Shown in pieces: positions 1 through 10,440 of a stretch of 64,000 nucleotides of DNA; within the stretch, counting starts at the first letter, position 1, and each line of letters starts with the position of its first letter. The DNA is taken from contig OX637338.1 of NCBI GenBank assembly GCA_951799405.1, forward strand, positions 2,046,001 through 2,110,000, written 5' to 3'. This DNA is from Agapetus fuscipes. Lineage: Eukaryota > Arthropoda > Insecta > Trichoptera > Glossosomatidae. A program made the translations under genes and the position numbers. The notes under the pieces were generated by a model. That model saw only the letters and a program-made list of their open reading frames with translations, made no database searches and was not told the origin of the DNA.

Positions 1-106
1 CAACTGGGTCTTCCATGAGAATTTGCACTTTCTGGAGCGACGACCAAGCTCACAGATGACTCTTGAGGTGTGATTTACACAAAAACAGCGCTCACCAAAT
101 ACACAT
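1..106 (+). repeat. SINE-B 3' portion, cut by the window edge
   Basis: The sequence matches the body and 3' end of the SINE-B family (full copy at 58190-58617): the CAACTGGGTCTT stretch, then GTGTGATTTACACAAAAACAGCGCTCACCAAAT. The 5' part lies outside the window. Confidence 0.75.
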
Positions 107-129
107 TTTTTTTTTGTGTGTGACATATA

Positions 130-193
130 TGGATTCGAACCCAAGACTTTCAGGTGATGAAATCGGCAGAGCTTACCGACTGCGTTATCGACC
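130..193 (-). repeat. tRNA-like SINE head
   Basis: Read on the minus strand this begins GGTCGATAACGCAGTCGG (A-box-like) and ends GGGTTCGAATCC (B box), about the spacing of a tRNA. It resembles the SINE-A head. There is no sign of a functional tRNA, and it sits directly next to SINE-B sequence. Confidence 0.5.
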
Positions 194-475
194 AGAGAGT
201 CCTCGAGTTAATGAAATGCATTGAAAAATGAAGTAATCTCAGATGCTTGCGATAGCAGGGATCCGGGGTTCATAAAAATGTCACTGGTGGAATGATTTAA
301 ATAATAATTATTGTTGTTGTTGCTTTGTGGGTATGAATGTACGCAAGTCCCTCCTTGCGCTAATGGCAAAATGACCTACGATACAAACTTACACCTACAA
401 GCATACAGACACAATTATATCGGCGGTTAAAAGGAAGAAGGGCGACATAAGCGACATAATAAAAAATAAAAAATA

Positions 476-713
476 AATCTAAGTTGCAAGGATATATTCA
501 TTCAAAGCTCTCAGATGTATGCCCACAAACAAACACGTGTAGTTCGCGCTTACAAATGCTGATTGTGTATTTACAAATAAAATCCAAACCTCAAATGAAC
601 ATAAGCCCTGCAACTCTTGCCGACATTCCCTGAAACAGGGGTGACATTGGCAAAGTGAACCATTTTTTACAGTATGGGTGGTCAGCCTCATACCAACCTA
701 TAAGTCAAGGAAT
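476..713 (-). repeat. T module (RTE-A 3' end)
   Basis: Nearly full copy. Its 5' boundary on the minus strand is the usual TTCCTTGACTTATAGG. The 3' end reduces to a single TTAGA-type unit. Confidence 0.85.
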
Positions 714-738
714 GGTATATACATAATATAATAATAAT

Positions 739-1345
739 ATTAGGATTATTTATTTGGTGAGCGCTGTTTTTGTGTGTATCACACCTCAAGAGCCCTCTGC
801 GAGCTTGGTCGTCGCTGTAGAAAGCGCCAATTCTAAAGCAAGACCCAGTTGTTGTAAGGTTGGATGGACCTTTGGTGACCGGTCTTTAATAATGAAAATA
901 TTAGGATGATTTATTTGGTGAGCGCTGTTTTTGTGTGTATCACACCTCAAGAGCCCTCTGCGAGCTTGGTCGTCGCTGTAGAAAGCGCCAATTCTAAAGC
1001 AAGACCCAGTTGTTGTAAGGTTGAATGGACCTTTGGTGACCGGTCTTTAATAATGAAAATATTCGGATGATTTATTTGGTGAGCGCTGTTTTTGTGTGTA
1101 TCACACCTCAAGAGCCCTCAGCGAGCTTGGTCGTTGCAGTAGAAAGCGCCAATTCTCAAGTAAGACCCATTTGTTGTAAGGTTGGATGGACCTTTCAGTG
1201 ACCGGTCTTTTGGTAAAGGTTTTATGAATTATTCAACCCAGTGAAGAGCACATTTGGATATTTTTTTATGCTCCGCCGGGATTCGAATCCACAACCTTCC
1301 ATTTACGAGTCCGAGGTGTTGCTCGGAAGCTCCAGCTCTCACAGA
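739..1345 (-). repeat. SINE-B with tandem 161-bp tail units
   Basis: ATTAGG/ATTCGG starts recur at 739, 900 and 1061, so two partial SINE-B units are stacked head-to-tail with an exact 161-bp period. They sit against a third copy that continues into the tRNA-like head: on the minus strand a B box GGATTCGAATCCCGGC lies near 1278-1295. Each partial unit stops at the same point after ACCGGTC. This looks like one complex retrotransposition product or a later tandem duplication. Confidence 0.8.
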
Positions 1346-1919
1346 CCACGGCAACAGATCCCGGAAAACATCACTCCAGCATCAGACACGTATAAGTTTG
1401 CACTTGCACATGCCGCATGCGAACCTACGACATAAAAACCCAAATGTCTAATGAATATACACCGAAAATAAATCATCCTTGTATTATCAATATTAATAAG
1501 AAAATCAAGAAAATCTTCAAAATTGTTTTTAATTACTTAATACATATTTTACCATTTTTAGAGAATCATAAGTTTGAATCTTGTTAAAAAAAATCGTCAA
1601 TTTTTCATCATTAAAACTAAAAAAAAAAGTTGGATGTTTTTTTGTCCGTTGACAAAATATTTTACGACCGTCCATTGTGCAGAGGCGGAAGTCTCGAAAG
1701 TTTACTTGTTTATGGACCACAGACAAAATGCTTGCAAAAAAAAAGAATGGCCATAACTCACCGCAGGATCTTCTATAAAGAGGTAATTAATTACTAGAAC
1801 CCCAAAAATAAAATTGAACGTTTAGACTCGACAATACTTCCCCTTAGCGCTTGTTTGCCTTATGCTCATTTTGAGTTGCAGGGTGTATGTCCATTTGAGA
1901 TTTGAATTCAGTAAAAAGT

Positions 1920-2189
1920 AATTTGTCGTGTATGTTCCTTGACTTATAGATTGGTATGCAGCTGACCACCTATGCTGTTAAAATGGTTCTCTCTGCCAAT
2001 GTCACCCCTGTTTCAGGGAAGGACGGCAAGAGTTGCAGGGTGTATGTCCATTTGAGATATGGTTTTTATGTTGTAGGTTCACGTGCGGCATGTGCAAGCG
2101 CGAACTTGTACATGTCTGGTTGTGATAATGCATCTAATGTGAATATCCAATGTCACATATCTTTGCAACTTAGATTAGATTAGATTAGA
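1920..2189 (+). repeat. T module (RTE-A 3' end)
   Basis: Copy that extends about 15 bp upstream of the usual boundary into AATTTGTCGTGTATG, as in the parental LINE at 10448. It keeps the 75-codon open frame seen in young copies and ends in TTAGA repeats. Confidence 0.85.
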
Positions 2190-2229
2190 ACTTAACATCA
2201 ATCAGGTCCTTTCAATTTTACGGTCTTTT

Positions 2230-2482
2230 GTTCCTTGACTTATAGGATGGTATGAGGCTGACCCCCCATACTGTAAAAAATGGTTCCCTTTGCCAATGTC
2301 ACCCCTGTTTTAGGGAGGGTCGGCAAGAGTTGCAGGGCTTATGTTCATTTGAGATTGGGTTTTTATATTGTAGGTCTGCATGCGGCATGTGCTAGCGCGA
2401 ACTTATACGTGTCTGCTTATGGGAATGTGTTTAATATGAATCTTAAATGATATCTATCTTTGCAGCTTAGATTTAGATTAAG
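2230..2482 (+). repeat. T module
   Basis: Starts at the common TTCCTTGACTTATAGG boundary and ends in TTTAGA-type repeats. It is more diverged than the copy just upstream. Confidence 0.85.
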
Positions 2483-3124
2483 ATTGTAGATCATCAGAGG
2501 TAATTTCACATGAGCAATGTTTGTATGTGTACTGAACCAATGTGTCTTATAAAAACAGTAAATTGATTTTAAAAACATTTTTAAAAAAATCCCACACTTT
2601 CGTGTTTTTCGTTTATTTTTTAGATCGGATTATGTAGAATGTGATGTCATTAAAAACATCACCTTTTAATCAAATGGTGGATAAGCCAAAAAAACACCGA
2701 GGGGACGAATACCGTTTTATAAAATATAATATATACATTGAATATGAAAAAGCGGCTCTAGTGAGCGTTTTTGTTTCCATACGGTTTTCGTAAAACGCTG
2801 TACAGTCTATATCTATCCTAAACGGATCGGCGGACTTTATTGCATTTCATTTTGCTAGTAAATTAGATGTCGTGTTCTCTAAAAATCCGGTTATAAATTT
2901 TTTGTGTAACTTTTTTTTGCTATAAGTTTTTTTTTCATGTAAGCTGTGACATTGACAAATATTGAGTTTTAAAATAGAGCCTTATAATTTGCAACCCAAG
3001 ATGTTTATTTTGATATTGCAATTTTTTGGAAGCAACTATTTCTTCCTGAAACTTTGACGGGGTGGTTTCGGCGTTTGAAACCCATTAGATTCAAAGAAAA
3101 AAAATACATATTTTTCTCGAAATC

Positions 3125-3290
3125 TATCATTTATATTTCTAAATATTCTTCTCGCTGGGTTGAGAGATTCATGTACCTTTACCAAAGACCGGTCACTAAA
3201 GGTCCATCCAGCCGTACAGCAACTGGGTCTTGCATGAGAATCGTCGCTTTCTATAGCTTACAGCCAAGCTCGCAAAGGGCTCGTGAGGTG
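3125..3290 (+). repeat. SINE-B body fragment
   Basis: Contains the CGCTGGGTTGA...ACCTTTACCAAAGACCGGTCACT section and the GCAACTGGGTCTTGC section. It stops after GAGGTGT, just short of the family 3' end. Confidence 0.75.
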
Positions 3291-3302
3291 TCCATAATCT
3301 TC

Positions 3303-3547
3303 TATAATCTAAGTTACACAGATATTTCAATATTTAAAATTCAAATTTAATGCATGCCCACGAACAGACACGTACAAGTTCGCTTACAAATGCTGCATGT
3401 GTACTTGTATATTAAAATCCAAACGTCATATGAACATAGAACTTCCAACTTTTGCCGACCTTCCCTGAAATATGGGTGACATTGGCATAGCGAATATTTT
3501 TTTGCAGTATGGGTGGCCAGCCCCATAGCAACCTAATAGTCAAGGGA
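3303..3547 (-). repeat. T module
   Basis: Diverged minus-strand copy that keeps both family ends. It lies directly against the SINE-B fragment. Confidence 0.8.
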
Positions 3548-3593
3548 AGGGAGACATATGATCTGTAATCTGTACAAGTCAAGAGATGTAATG

Positions 3594-3710
3594 GAATGTT
3601 AGGTTACGTCATGTGATGTTCTGTCTCGTGTCGTTGTGTCGTGTATCCTTCTGGATTGTGTCGTTGTATTATGTGTCATTTTGTCACTGTGTCGTTCTAC
3701 CGAGGAACCG
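3594..3710. repeat. Foldback 15-mer array, right arm only
   Basis: Degenerate tandem units of the GTCRTGTGTCGTTYTGTCAT type, ending GTGTCGTTCTACCGAGGAACC. This matches the right arm ends at 55000-55020 and 37000-37036. No left arm is visible nearby. Confidence 0.6.
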
Positions 3711-3784
3711 ATTCACACAAAAACAATCATCTCAATATTACAAACAAATTAATCATCTCAATATTATTGTTATTACCATGCCCG

Positions 3785-4292
3785 GTCCTTAGCCCAGTGG
3801 TAACACTTCTTACTCTGAATGGAAGGTCATGGGTCAATGACAACCAGCCCCCCGGGAGGCGTGTTTCCTTCTTACTGTGGGTTCGGCGACAATGCACGCT
3901 GAAGTACTGCCGCGCGCATTAAATTAATTATCAAGTTTCAGTTTTTTCATATTATCTCTAAAACTGTTCACATTACCAAAAATATTTTTCAAACACTCTC
4001 TAAACATTGTATCATTTTATAATAAGAAAGGAAAAAAATATGTCCAAAATATTAAACAACAAAATTATAAGAAAAAAATGTGAACAAAAACGTGTTTTTT
4101 AAAATATTTTTTTGTAGCGTTATTTTTTAAGTTTTATAAAATATTTTAATTTTAAAATTTAGATAAAAAATCAATAAACACGCGGAATTTTTTTCATTAA
4201 TGTCACTTCTTTACAAAGGCCATAAAGTGTAAGAAACATTTTTCGTGAGTGTCGTCTGTCGAACCCACAGTAAGAAGGGAAACACGCCCCCG
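3785..4292. repeat. Inverted-repeat element with tRNA-like and SINE-A ends
   Basis: About 35 bp around 3861-3897 (GGCGTGTTTCCTTCTTACTG onward) is the inverse of 4253-4290. The arms enclose ~350 bp of very AT-rich DNA with no coding potential. The left arm abuts a tRNA-like head (TCCTTAGCCCAGTGGTAACACTT) and the right arm runs into SINE-A sequence. It may be a foldback element or two SINE fragments inserted head to head. Confidence 0.45.
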
Positions 4293-4455
4293 GGAGCTGG
4301 GAAATCCCCACTTCAACTGAAAGTGGTTGGTGTGAGGCCAGCTTCCTTCCCCGTAATAATAAATAGGTCCCAAATCACCACATGCGACCCCTTCGGGGAT
4401 AACGCAGGCAAGAAGTTACACTATATGTGTAGCTTAGTTGCGTTGCGTTACCATA
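4255..4455 (+). repeat. SINE-A body and tail
   Basis: Has the CCCCCGGGAGCTGG motif, CACTTCAACTGAAAGTGG, the CACATGCGACCCCTTCGGGG segment and the TTACACTATATGTGTAGCTTAG tail. The tRNA-like head is missing. Confidence 0.75.
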
Positions 4456-4939
4456 TGCGTTTGAAATAAAATAAACGGTTCAAAGAAATGGTATTGTACA
4501 ATTGCGCTAGTGCCTAGTTGTGAGATGGTGTACGCAATTTCCCATGTATCCACATGTAATGATGCTAAAATTGCCACTAGTTAAATGTAATTGCGATTTT
4601 GGTTATTCATGCGGCGTGTTGCAATACGCATGCGGTGTTTGCGAGACGAAGTTTTGGTGATTTAATAAATAAAGAAACGGGCGAATCTCTTTTTCTGGGA
4701 GCTTTCTCTCAAAACACTGATTGGTGTTTCGTGCCACACAGTAGCGCAACATCTTGTAAATAATCTTTTTTTTTTTTGCAATTTTCCTTTAACTCATTTA
4801 TTCTTCTATTGGTGCCACTTCTATCGAAGATCGGCAATCATCGTGGCTTTTATAGACCTTGGTTGCTGCGGTCCGAGACAGGTGCTTTTGGTAATTATTT
4901 TATTCTCTTCCTAAGAAATATAATCTTATCAGTTTTTTA
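4456..4939. other. No recognisable feature
   Basis: Moderately complex AT-rich DNA with a short T run. I see no family match and no convincing open frame. Confidence 0.4.
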
Positions 4940-5165
4940 AAATATATTTGTAAAAAGGAATGCAATTCACCAACCTATTTGCATGGCCAGTTGACCTCAT
5001 GCGAAAGGAGAAGCATGTGTGCATGCAATGGCATGTGTTAAACCAGGGTTGAAGCTATGGTCAAAGTCAAGGTGTGATTCAAACTAACGTTATTCTGTTC
5101 CAAATACGTTAGTCAAGAATAGCGAGTTGACTCCTTCGGCTACCGATAGTATCCCATTCATTTCA
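4940..5165 (-). repeat. SINE-C (Leu/Ser-type tRNA head), diverged
   Basis: The minus strand resembles the copy at 19795-19940: an A-box-like part near 5150, a type II tRNA-like middle with AATAACGTTAG, and the GGTTYAA...CTGGTTTAACA stretch. Confidence 0.55.
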
Positions 5166-5296
5166 TTTCCAGCAAAGCCCCTAGATTGCCGTCCTTGATT
5201 CAAACTGTTACATTGTTGTAGATACGATGTAAGGTACCTACCAAGTATCGGATGAACCCCTCTGGGGGCCCTGGTGTGAGGAAAATCTATACCCTA

Positions 5297-5530
5297 AATC
5301 TTAATCTAAAGGTATATCTAAGTTTCAAAGATATATATCATTTAAGATTCATATTACATGCGTTCCCATAAGCAGACACGTATAATTTCGCGCTTACACA
5401 TGCCACATGTGGGCTTACAATATACAAGCCCAATCTCAAATGAGATTCTTGCAACTCTTGCTGACCTTTCCTGAAACAGAGATGACATTGGCAAAAGTGA
5501 ACTATTTTTTATAGTATGAGTGGTTAGCTG
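5297..5530 (-). repeat. T module
   Basis: Minus-strand copy lacking the last ~20 bp at its 5' end. A short piece of a second copy (5535-5565, CTCTGCAATTTTGGCCGACC) follows. Confidence 0.75.
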
Positions 5531-5565
5531 TGCAAGCTCTGCAATTTTGGCCGACCTTCCCTGAA

Positions 5566-6184
5566 ACTAATCTAAAATGTAAATCTAAATAGTAGACAAA
5601 ATATAACATAGGTTAAATTACCATTTTTTAAAGCATGAGGGGTCAGTCTAAAGTTAACCATTAAAAGGCTAACTTAAGTCAATGGAGCTTACAAACGCTT
5701 AATTAAGTTTTTCGTTGAAAAAAACCAAACTGCCCCCATCAAGAATGTAATCAATGTTTAACTACATATCATTAATTGAATTAATTAATGCACCAACCAT
5801 CCAAAATATTTAACTATCATATTTTGGGACGCCTTTGCTGTTGATTTGAAGTGTAAAGGTTTTACGAGCGCCCGGTGTGATTATATTGTATACAAGCATT
5901 ATAACTATGAGCTGATTGACGCTCGCGGATTCACGTGTAGCCTGCCTGCCCAATTTAAGCGCTCGTGAGAGGCGCTCGCGAAGCCAAGTCGTACTGGGCT
6001 CGTGCTCACACAAAAGTACTGACAGAAAACTTAAGTAAGCAACCGTTTCAGTTTCCGAGCATTATGGAAAGCTAAAAAAAAAGCTCCCGTTTACATTGGC
6101 TTAATACTGTTAGGATTTGATTTACGTGGGTAATTTAATAACAACTTAATTTATTTCACACAATTTATATTAATAATCATAATA
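5566..6184. other. Mostly unique sequence
   Basis: No family match. 5880-6010 is locally GC-richer and contains the repeated words GCGCTCGTGAG and GGCGCTCGCG. No gene is supported. Confidence 0.4.
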
Positions 6185-6400
6185 ATATTAAGATGATTTA
6201 TTTGGTGAGTGCTGTTTTTGCGTGTATCACACCTCAAGAGCGCTCTGTGAGCTTGGTCGTCGCTGTAGAAAGCGCCAATTCTCAAGCAAGAACCATTTGT
6301 TGTAAGGTTGGATGGACCTTTCAGTGACCGGTCTTTGGTAAAGGTTTACGTTTTTTTCAACCCAGCGAAGAGCACATAAAGATTCCGTTCACAGTTGGTT
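6185..6400 (-). repeat. SINE-B, head truncated
   Basis: Complete 3' end (GGTGAGTGCTGTTTTTGCGTG on the plus strand) through the GCGAAGAGCAC section. It stops before the tRNA-like head. Confidence 0.75.
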
Positions 6401-6577
6401 CGTTCACAGAGTTAACCTCAAAAAGGCATCCCCAAATATTATTATTTTTAACAATAGTATGGCGGTTTTATACTGAATGAAACGGACGCACTTATATCAA
6501 ACCGCGTGGGGACTTTCTTCATCAGCTGAAAGTCACATAAGCTAACGTTGAAAATACAGCGCGTTATTGGAAGCTAA

Positions 6578-6819
6578 TAATCTAATCTAATCGAAGTTGT
6601 AAAATAAATGTAACATTAAAGATTGACATTAAATGCACTTTCACAAACAGACATGCACAAGTTCGCGCTTAAACATGCCGCATGTGGTCCTACAATATAA
6701 AAACCCGAATCTCACATGGACATACATACACCCTGCAACTATTGCCAACCTTCCCTGAAAACAGGGGTAACATTGGTAAAGTGAACCATTTTCCACAGCA
6801 TGAGTGGTCAGCCGCAAAT
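6578..6819 (-). repeat. T module
   Basis: Minus-strand copy with a three-unit TTAGA tail (TAATCTAATCTAATC on the plus strand). Its 5' end is truncated at the CAGCCGC region. Confidence 0.8.
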
Positions 6820-6861
6820 CATGACTACAAGTGCTAGTCAGCAATCTGCATGCAAGTATTC

Positions 6862-6935
6862 TCAGAAGCTTGCAGAGGGCTCTTGAGGTGTGATTCACAC
6901 GAAAACAGCGCTCAGCTAATAAATCATCCTTGTAT
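6862..6935 (+). repeat. SINE-B / CR1-like LINE 3' end stub
   Basis: Only the last ~70 bp: GAGGGCTCTTGAGGTGTGAT, CACACGAAAACAGCGCTCA and AATAAATCATCCTTGTATTAT. A stub this short cannot be assigned to the SINE or the LINE, which share this end. Confidence 0.65.
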
Positions 6936-7432
6936 TATAATTAAGTACGTCTTTGCTTGTGAATGAAGCGGATAACTTATTTTTAAATTCATATCTCTGC
7001 GACTTGTATTATAAAGAACAGGTAAATTTAGCCTATTAACTATTTTTCTATTTGAGCTTTGAAACGTAAGGAAAAATGCAGAAATATTTCTTATAATAGG
7101 GTCATTGCAGTGGTGTGGAAAACGGTTTAAAATACTATGTTTGTGCAGAGTAAATTTGAAGGATCACAACCATATTTTTTAATTTTAATTTGCCCGATTT
7201 ATAATTTAATAATGTTTTTAATATCTTAACGATTGTTGTAATGATTTGATTATTTTTTGAATTTTTGACATTTTTATTTTTGACATTTTTATGTACATTT
7301 TATTTAATAATTGTTATTGTTTGATTTAATTTATTTATTTTTGTAATCAATAAACCCCATGTTCGCCAACATAAACTCAGTTCCACTCTGCAGAGAAACC
7401 GCCAGAAACTTGCTCGCAGAGAGAATGAATGG

Positions 7433-8407
7433 GTGTTTGGAACTTGGAATGTCAGAAGAATGAATGAGTGTAAGGAGAAAGAAATTGTGAATGTGATGAA
7501 TGAAAAAAGAATACAAGTGATGGGTGTGACAGAGACAAAAATGAAAGGGAATGGTGAAAAAGTATTAATGAATGGTGAACTGTATATCTGGTCAGGTGTG
7601 GAAGATGGGAATGAAAGACAGGGTGTGGGTGTGGTTATAAGTGAGAATGTAAAAGGATGCATAACGGGCTACCAAAGAATCTCTCCAAGAGTTTTGACTG
7701 TTAAACTCAAAACAAACAGGATGAAAATTTTCTTGGTGGCCTGTTATGCACCTGTAGATTCAGAGTGTATGGACGTGAAAATGAGATTCTGGAATGAGTT
7801 GAATGCAGTTGTGCGCGAAAGCAAGAAGAATGAATACATTATAATTTTGGGAGATATGAATGGATGGGTAGGTACGCAAAGAGATGAGTGTGTGAAAATT
7901 GTTGGTCCTAGTGGACGAGGTGTAGTCAATGATAATGGGCGACACCTGATAGCTTTGTGTGCAGAGCACAGCCTTTTTGCATCAAACACATGGTTTCGAC
8001 ATAAGGATGTGCATCTGTACACAAGGCAGATTGTGGGAAGTCGCACAATCATTGACTACATCTGTGTGGATGAAAGACTGAGAGGAGCCGTAAGAGATAG
8101 CCGTGTCTATCGTGGGCCTGAAATAGGCAGTGACCACTATCTCTTATGCGCTAAAATAATGATTGGAGAAGTAAGCAAGAAGAAACGTAAGAAGAAAGTA
8201 AGAAAGCCAAGAATAAAAGTAGAAAGTCTGAGTGATGAAAACGTGAAAGTGAAGTATAAATCAGAAATACAAAAAAAGTTAAGCGTGAATGAACTTGAAA
8301 AGAATGTGAATGAAAAAGATATTGAAAGCATGTGGAAGTTTATGAAAGAAGGAATGATTGAATGTGCTCGAAAAGTATGTGGAGAAACGAAAGGTGGAAG
8401 ATTGTAA
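7433..8407 (+). CDS. RTE-A endonuclease part, ended by a premature TAA
   Basis: AP-like (exonuclease-endonuclease-phosphatase fold) domain that would nick the target DNA for target-primed reverse transcription. Counting from 7433, visible motifs are GTWNVR at 3-8, GVTETK at 31-36 (catalytic Glu), YAPVDS at 105-110, GDMNGWVG at 140-147 (Asp and Asn), IDYICV at 207-212 and GSDHYLL at 232-238 (Asp-His pair). All expected catalytic positions are present. Codon 7433 is GTG and unlikely to be a eukaryotic start. The frame extends upstream to 7325 without ATG, and the first in-frame ATG is 7460. The last ~90 residues form the Lys-rich linker that normally runs into the RT domain. The TAA at 8405-8407 is followed in the same frame by GDAWWNAKVKEAVK, typical of this linker, so it is a point mutation and not a natural gene end. 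Confidence 0.85.
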   Translation: MFGTWNVRRMNECKEKEIVNVMNEKRIQVMGVTETKMKGNGEKVLMNGELYIWSGVEDGNERQGVGVVISENVKGCITGYQRISPRVLTVKLKTNRMKIFLVACYAPVDSECMDVKMRFWNELNAVVRESKKNEYIIILGDMNGWVGTQRDECVKIVGPSGRGVVNDNGRHLIALCAEHSLFASNTWFRHKDVHLYTRQIVGSRTIIDYICVDERLRGAVRDSRVYRGPEIGSDHYLLCAKIMIGEVSKKKRKKKVRKPRIKVESLSDENVKVKYKSEIQKKLSVNELEKNVNEKDIESMWKFMKEGMIECARKVCGETKGGRL

Positions 8408-10363
8408 GGGGATGCCTGGTGGAATGCTAAAGTAAAAGAGGCTGTGAAAGTGAAGAAGGAATGTTACAAAAAGTGGCTGAACGACAGGAATGATAGAAAG
8501 CTAGAAGATGAATATAAGATAGCCAAGCAAATGGCGAAGAATGTAGTTTATGAAAGCAAAGCGAATGAACAGAGAAAGATTGATGAAAAAATGAACAGAA
8601 GTTTCACCGACAGTAGGAAGGAATTCTGGAGATGGGTCGGTGTCATTAGGAATAAAGATTCTGCATTGACCACCCCAGGAATCAAAAGTGCTGTTGGTGA
8701 GATGGTATGGGAGAATGATGAAGTATGTAAGAGATGGAAAGAATATTTTGAAGGGATTTTTGGTCGGGGCGAAAGAAATTTGTTTGGAAAAATGACAGAA
8801 GAGAATGAATTTAGGATTTTGAAAGAAGAAATAGAAGTATCTCTTGAATGTTTGAAGAATGGAAAGTCTGCTGGGTTTGATGGAATAAATGGTGAAATGT
8901 TGAAAGCAGGAGGTGAATGCGTGATAGATTGGATGTACGAATTATGTAAGCTTTGTGTGAATGCAGGAGTAGTACCGATGGATTGGAGGAAGGCAGTCAT
9001 TGTTCCCATTTACATAGGTAAAGGGGACAAAAAAGACTGTCAGAACTTCAGACCAATCAGTCTACTCAGTATACCAGGAAAAGTCTTCTGTAAGATGATT
9101 ATAAAAAATGTGATTCTGACTACTAGTGAAAGGATTTCCGATATACAGTCCGGCTTTATGGCCGGTAGAGGCTGTGTTGATCAGATTTTTACTCTACGAC
9201 AACTTGTTGAAAAACAATTGTCGGTGAGGCGGAAGCTGTTCACGGCCTTTGTAGATCTGGAAAAGGCTTTTGACTCAGTAGACAGAGGTATGTTATGGGA
9301 TGTTTTGAAAGCATACGGAGTGAATGGGGCTCTCCTAGGTGCGGTGCATGCCAACTATGAAAATAGTAAGGCATGTGTTCGTATTGATGGTGAGTATAGC
9401 GAATGGTTTGAAGTTTATAAGGGTGTGAGGCAAGGATGTGTGATGAGTCCATGGCTATTTAACATAGTCATGGACAAGTGTGTCAGAGATGCTAGACTTA
9501 ATGATTGTGGATTGATGATAGGAGAGAGCAAAGTGAGTGTTCTACTGTATGCAGATGATGCAGTTCTTGTATCTGATTCAGCAGTGGAATTGCAAACAAT
9601 GCTCTCTAGATTGAATGAAGCTTTGTTAGGTAACCATCTGAAGTTGAATGCAAGTAAGACGAAAGTATTGATTTTTGAAAGAGATGATGAAAGTATGAAT
9701 CATGAATTTAAAATTAATGGAATGAATGTTGATGTCGTAAATGAGTTTGTATACCTGGGAAGTAAGTTTGAAAAAGATGGAAGAATGACCGGTGAATTTG
9801 AAAGAAGAGTAATGAAGGGCACGTGTGTACTGGGTGCCACAGCTTGTATCGCCAAAAATCAAAACATATCTAAAAATGCTCGATTGGCGGTACGCAGTGG
9901 CATACTTTTACCCACCTTGATGTATGGAAGCGAGGCCTGGACGGTGAATAAAAGTGAAATTAGTAAAGTCCATACTGTTGAAATGGACTTTCTAAGAAGT
10001 ATGATTGGGAAAAAACGGAGTGACAGGGTGAGGAATGATTTTGTAAGAGAAGAATGTGGTGCAAGAGAAAGTGTGAAAGTGAAGATTAAAAGAAGTTTGT
10101 TAAGATGGTTTGGGCATATGGAGAGAATGAATGAGGAAAGACTGACGAAGAAAGTATATGTTGGTAGAATAGATGGATGTCGTGGTAGAGGAAGACCGAG
10201 AAAGGTATGGATGGACCAAATATCCGAAATTGCGAATGAATGGAATATCCAGAGTCATAATAAAAGAAGAGCCTGTATGAAGAAAATTATGACTCTGGAG
10301 GAAATGAAAGAAGTATGTAAGGACAGAAAGAAATGGCGGTTGATCTGTAATGTTGGCGGCTAG
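8408..10363 (+). CDS. RTE-A reverse transcriptase part
   Basis: Continues the endonuclease frame after the premature stop; the first ATG here is 8444, which would give 639 residues. RT landmarks counted from that ATG: KSAGFDGINGEML at 141-153, NFRPISLLS at 201-209, motif A FVDLEKAFDSVD at 269-280, motif B GVRQGCVMSP at 327-336, catalytic YADD at 369-372, and a C-terminal region with GSEAWT at 495-500, LRWFGHMERM at 553-562 and GRGRPRKVW at 581-589. All catalytic aspartates are intact and there is no other stop, so the copy is young. The C-terminus (RRKVW...MKEVCKDRKKWR) recurs in truncated copies in this window. RTE clade membership rests on motif resemblance, without a tree. Whether an internal ATG could yield RT alone cannot be judged from sequence. 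Confidence 0.9.
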   Translation, partial: GDAWWNAKVKEAVKVKKECYKKWLNDRNDRKLEDEYKIAKQMAKNVVYESKANEQRKIDEKMNRSFTDSRKEFWRWVGVIRNKDSALTTPGIKSAVGEMVWENDEVCKRWKEYFEGIFGRGERNLFGKMTEENEFRILKEEIEVSLECLKNGKSAGFDGINGEMLKAGGECVIDWMYELCKLCVNAGVVPMDWRKAVIVPIYIGKGDKKDCQNFRPISLLSIPGKVFCKMIIKNVILTTSERISDIQSGFMAGRGCVDQIFTLRQLVEKQLSVRRKLFTAFVDLEKAFDSVDRGMLWDVLKAYGVNGALLGAVHANYENSKACVRIDGEYSEWFEVYKGVRQGCVMSPWLFNIVMDKCVRDARLNDCGLMIGESKVSVLLYADDAVLVSDSAVELQTMLSRLNEALLGNHLKLNASKTKVLIFERDDESMNHEFKINGMNVDVVNEFVYLGSKFEKDGRMTGEFERRVMKGTCVLGATACIAKNQNISKNARLAVRSGILLPTLMYGSEAWTVNKSEISKVHTVEMDFLRSMIGKKRSDRVRNDFVREECGARESVKVKIKRSLLRWFGHMERMNEERLTKKVYVGRIDGCRGRGRPRKVWMDQISEIANEWNIQSHNKRRACMKKIMTLEEMKEVCKDRKKWRLICNVGG

Positions 10364-10440
10364 GGTTTATTAAATTGGAATTTGTTTTTATTTGTAAATG
10401 GATATTTTGTATTTGGATATTATTATTTAGTGATGTATAA

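Larger units (their letters stand above)
1843..2706 (+). mobile_element. M2 MITE split by nested T modules
   Basis: The left end near 1843 (CCCCTTAGCGCTTGTTTGCC) and the right part at about 2507-2706 (ending GGGGACG) match the ends of the intact M2 at 56488-56747. The T modules at 1920-2189 and 2230-2482, plus a stub at 1875-1905, lie between them. The MITE therefore predates these insertions. Confidence 0.6.

Noticed and set aside
1956..2183. Series of ~75-residue ORFs with the same peptide in many places
   Set aside because: They are all the T module of the LINE 3' end, not separate host genes. I mention the open frame as a finding but do not call genes.
7433..7435. GTG as the start codon of the LINE endonuclease
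   Set aside because: GTG starts are not expected in an animal gene. The frame is open further upstream to 7325 and the first in-frame ATG is 7460, so the 5' end is likely missing or uses another start.
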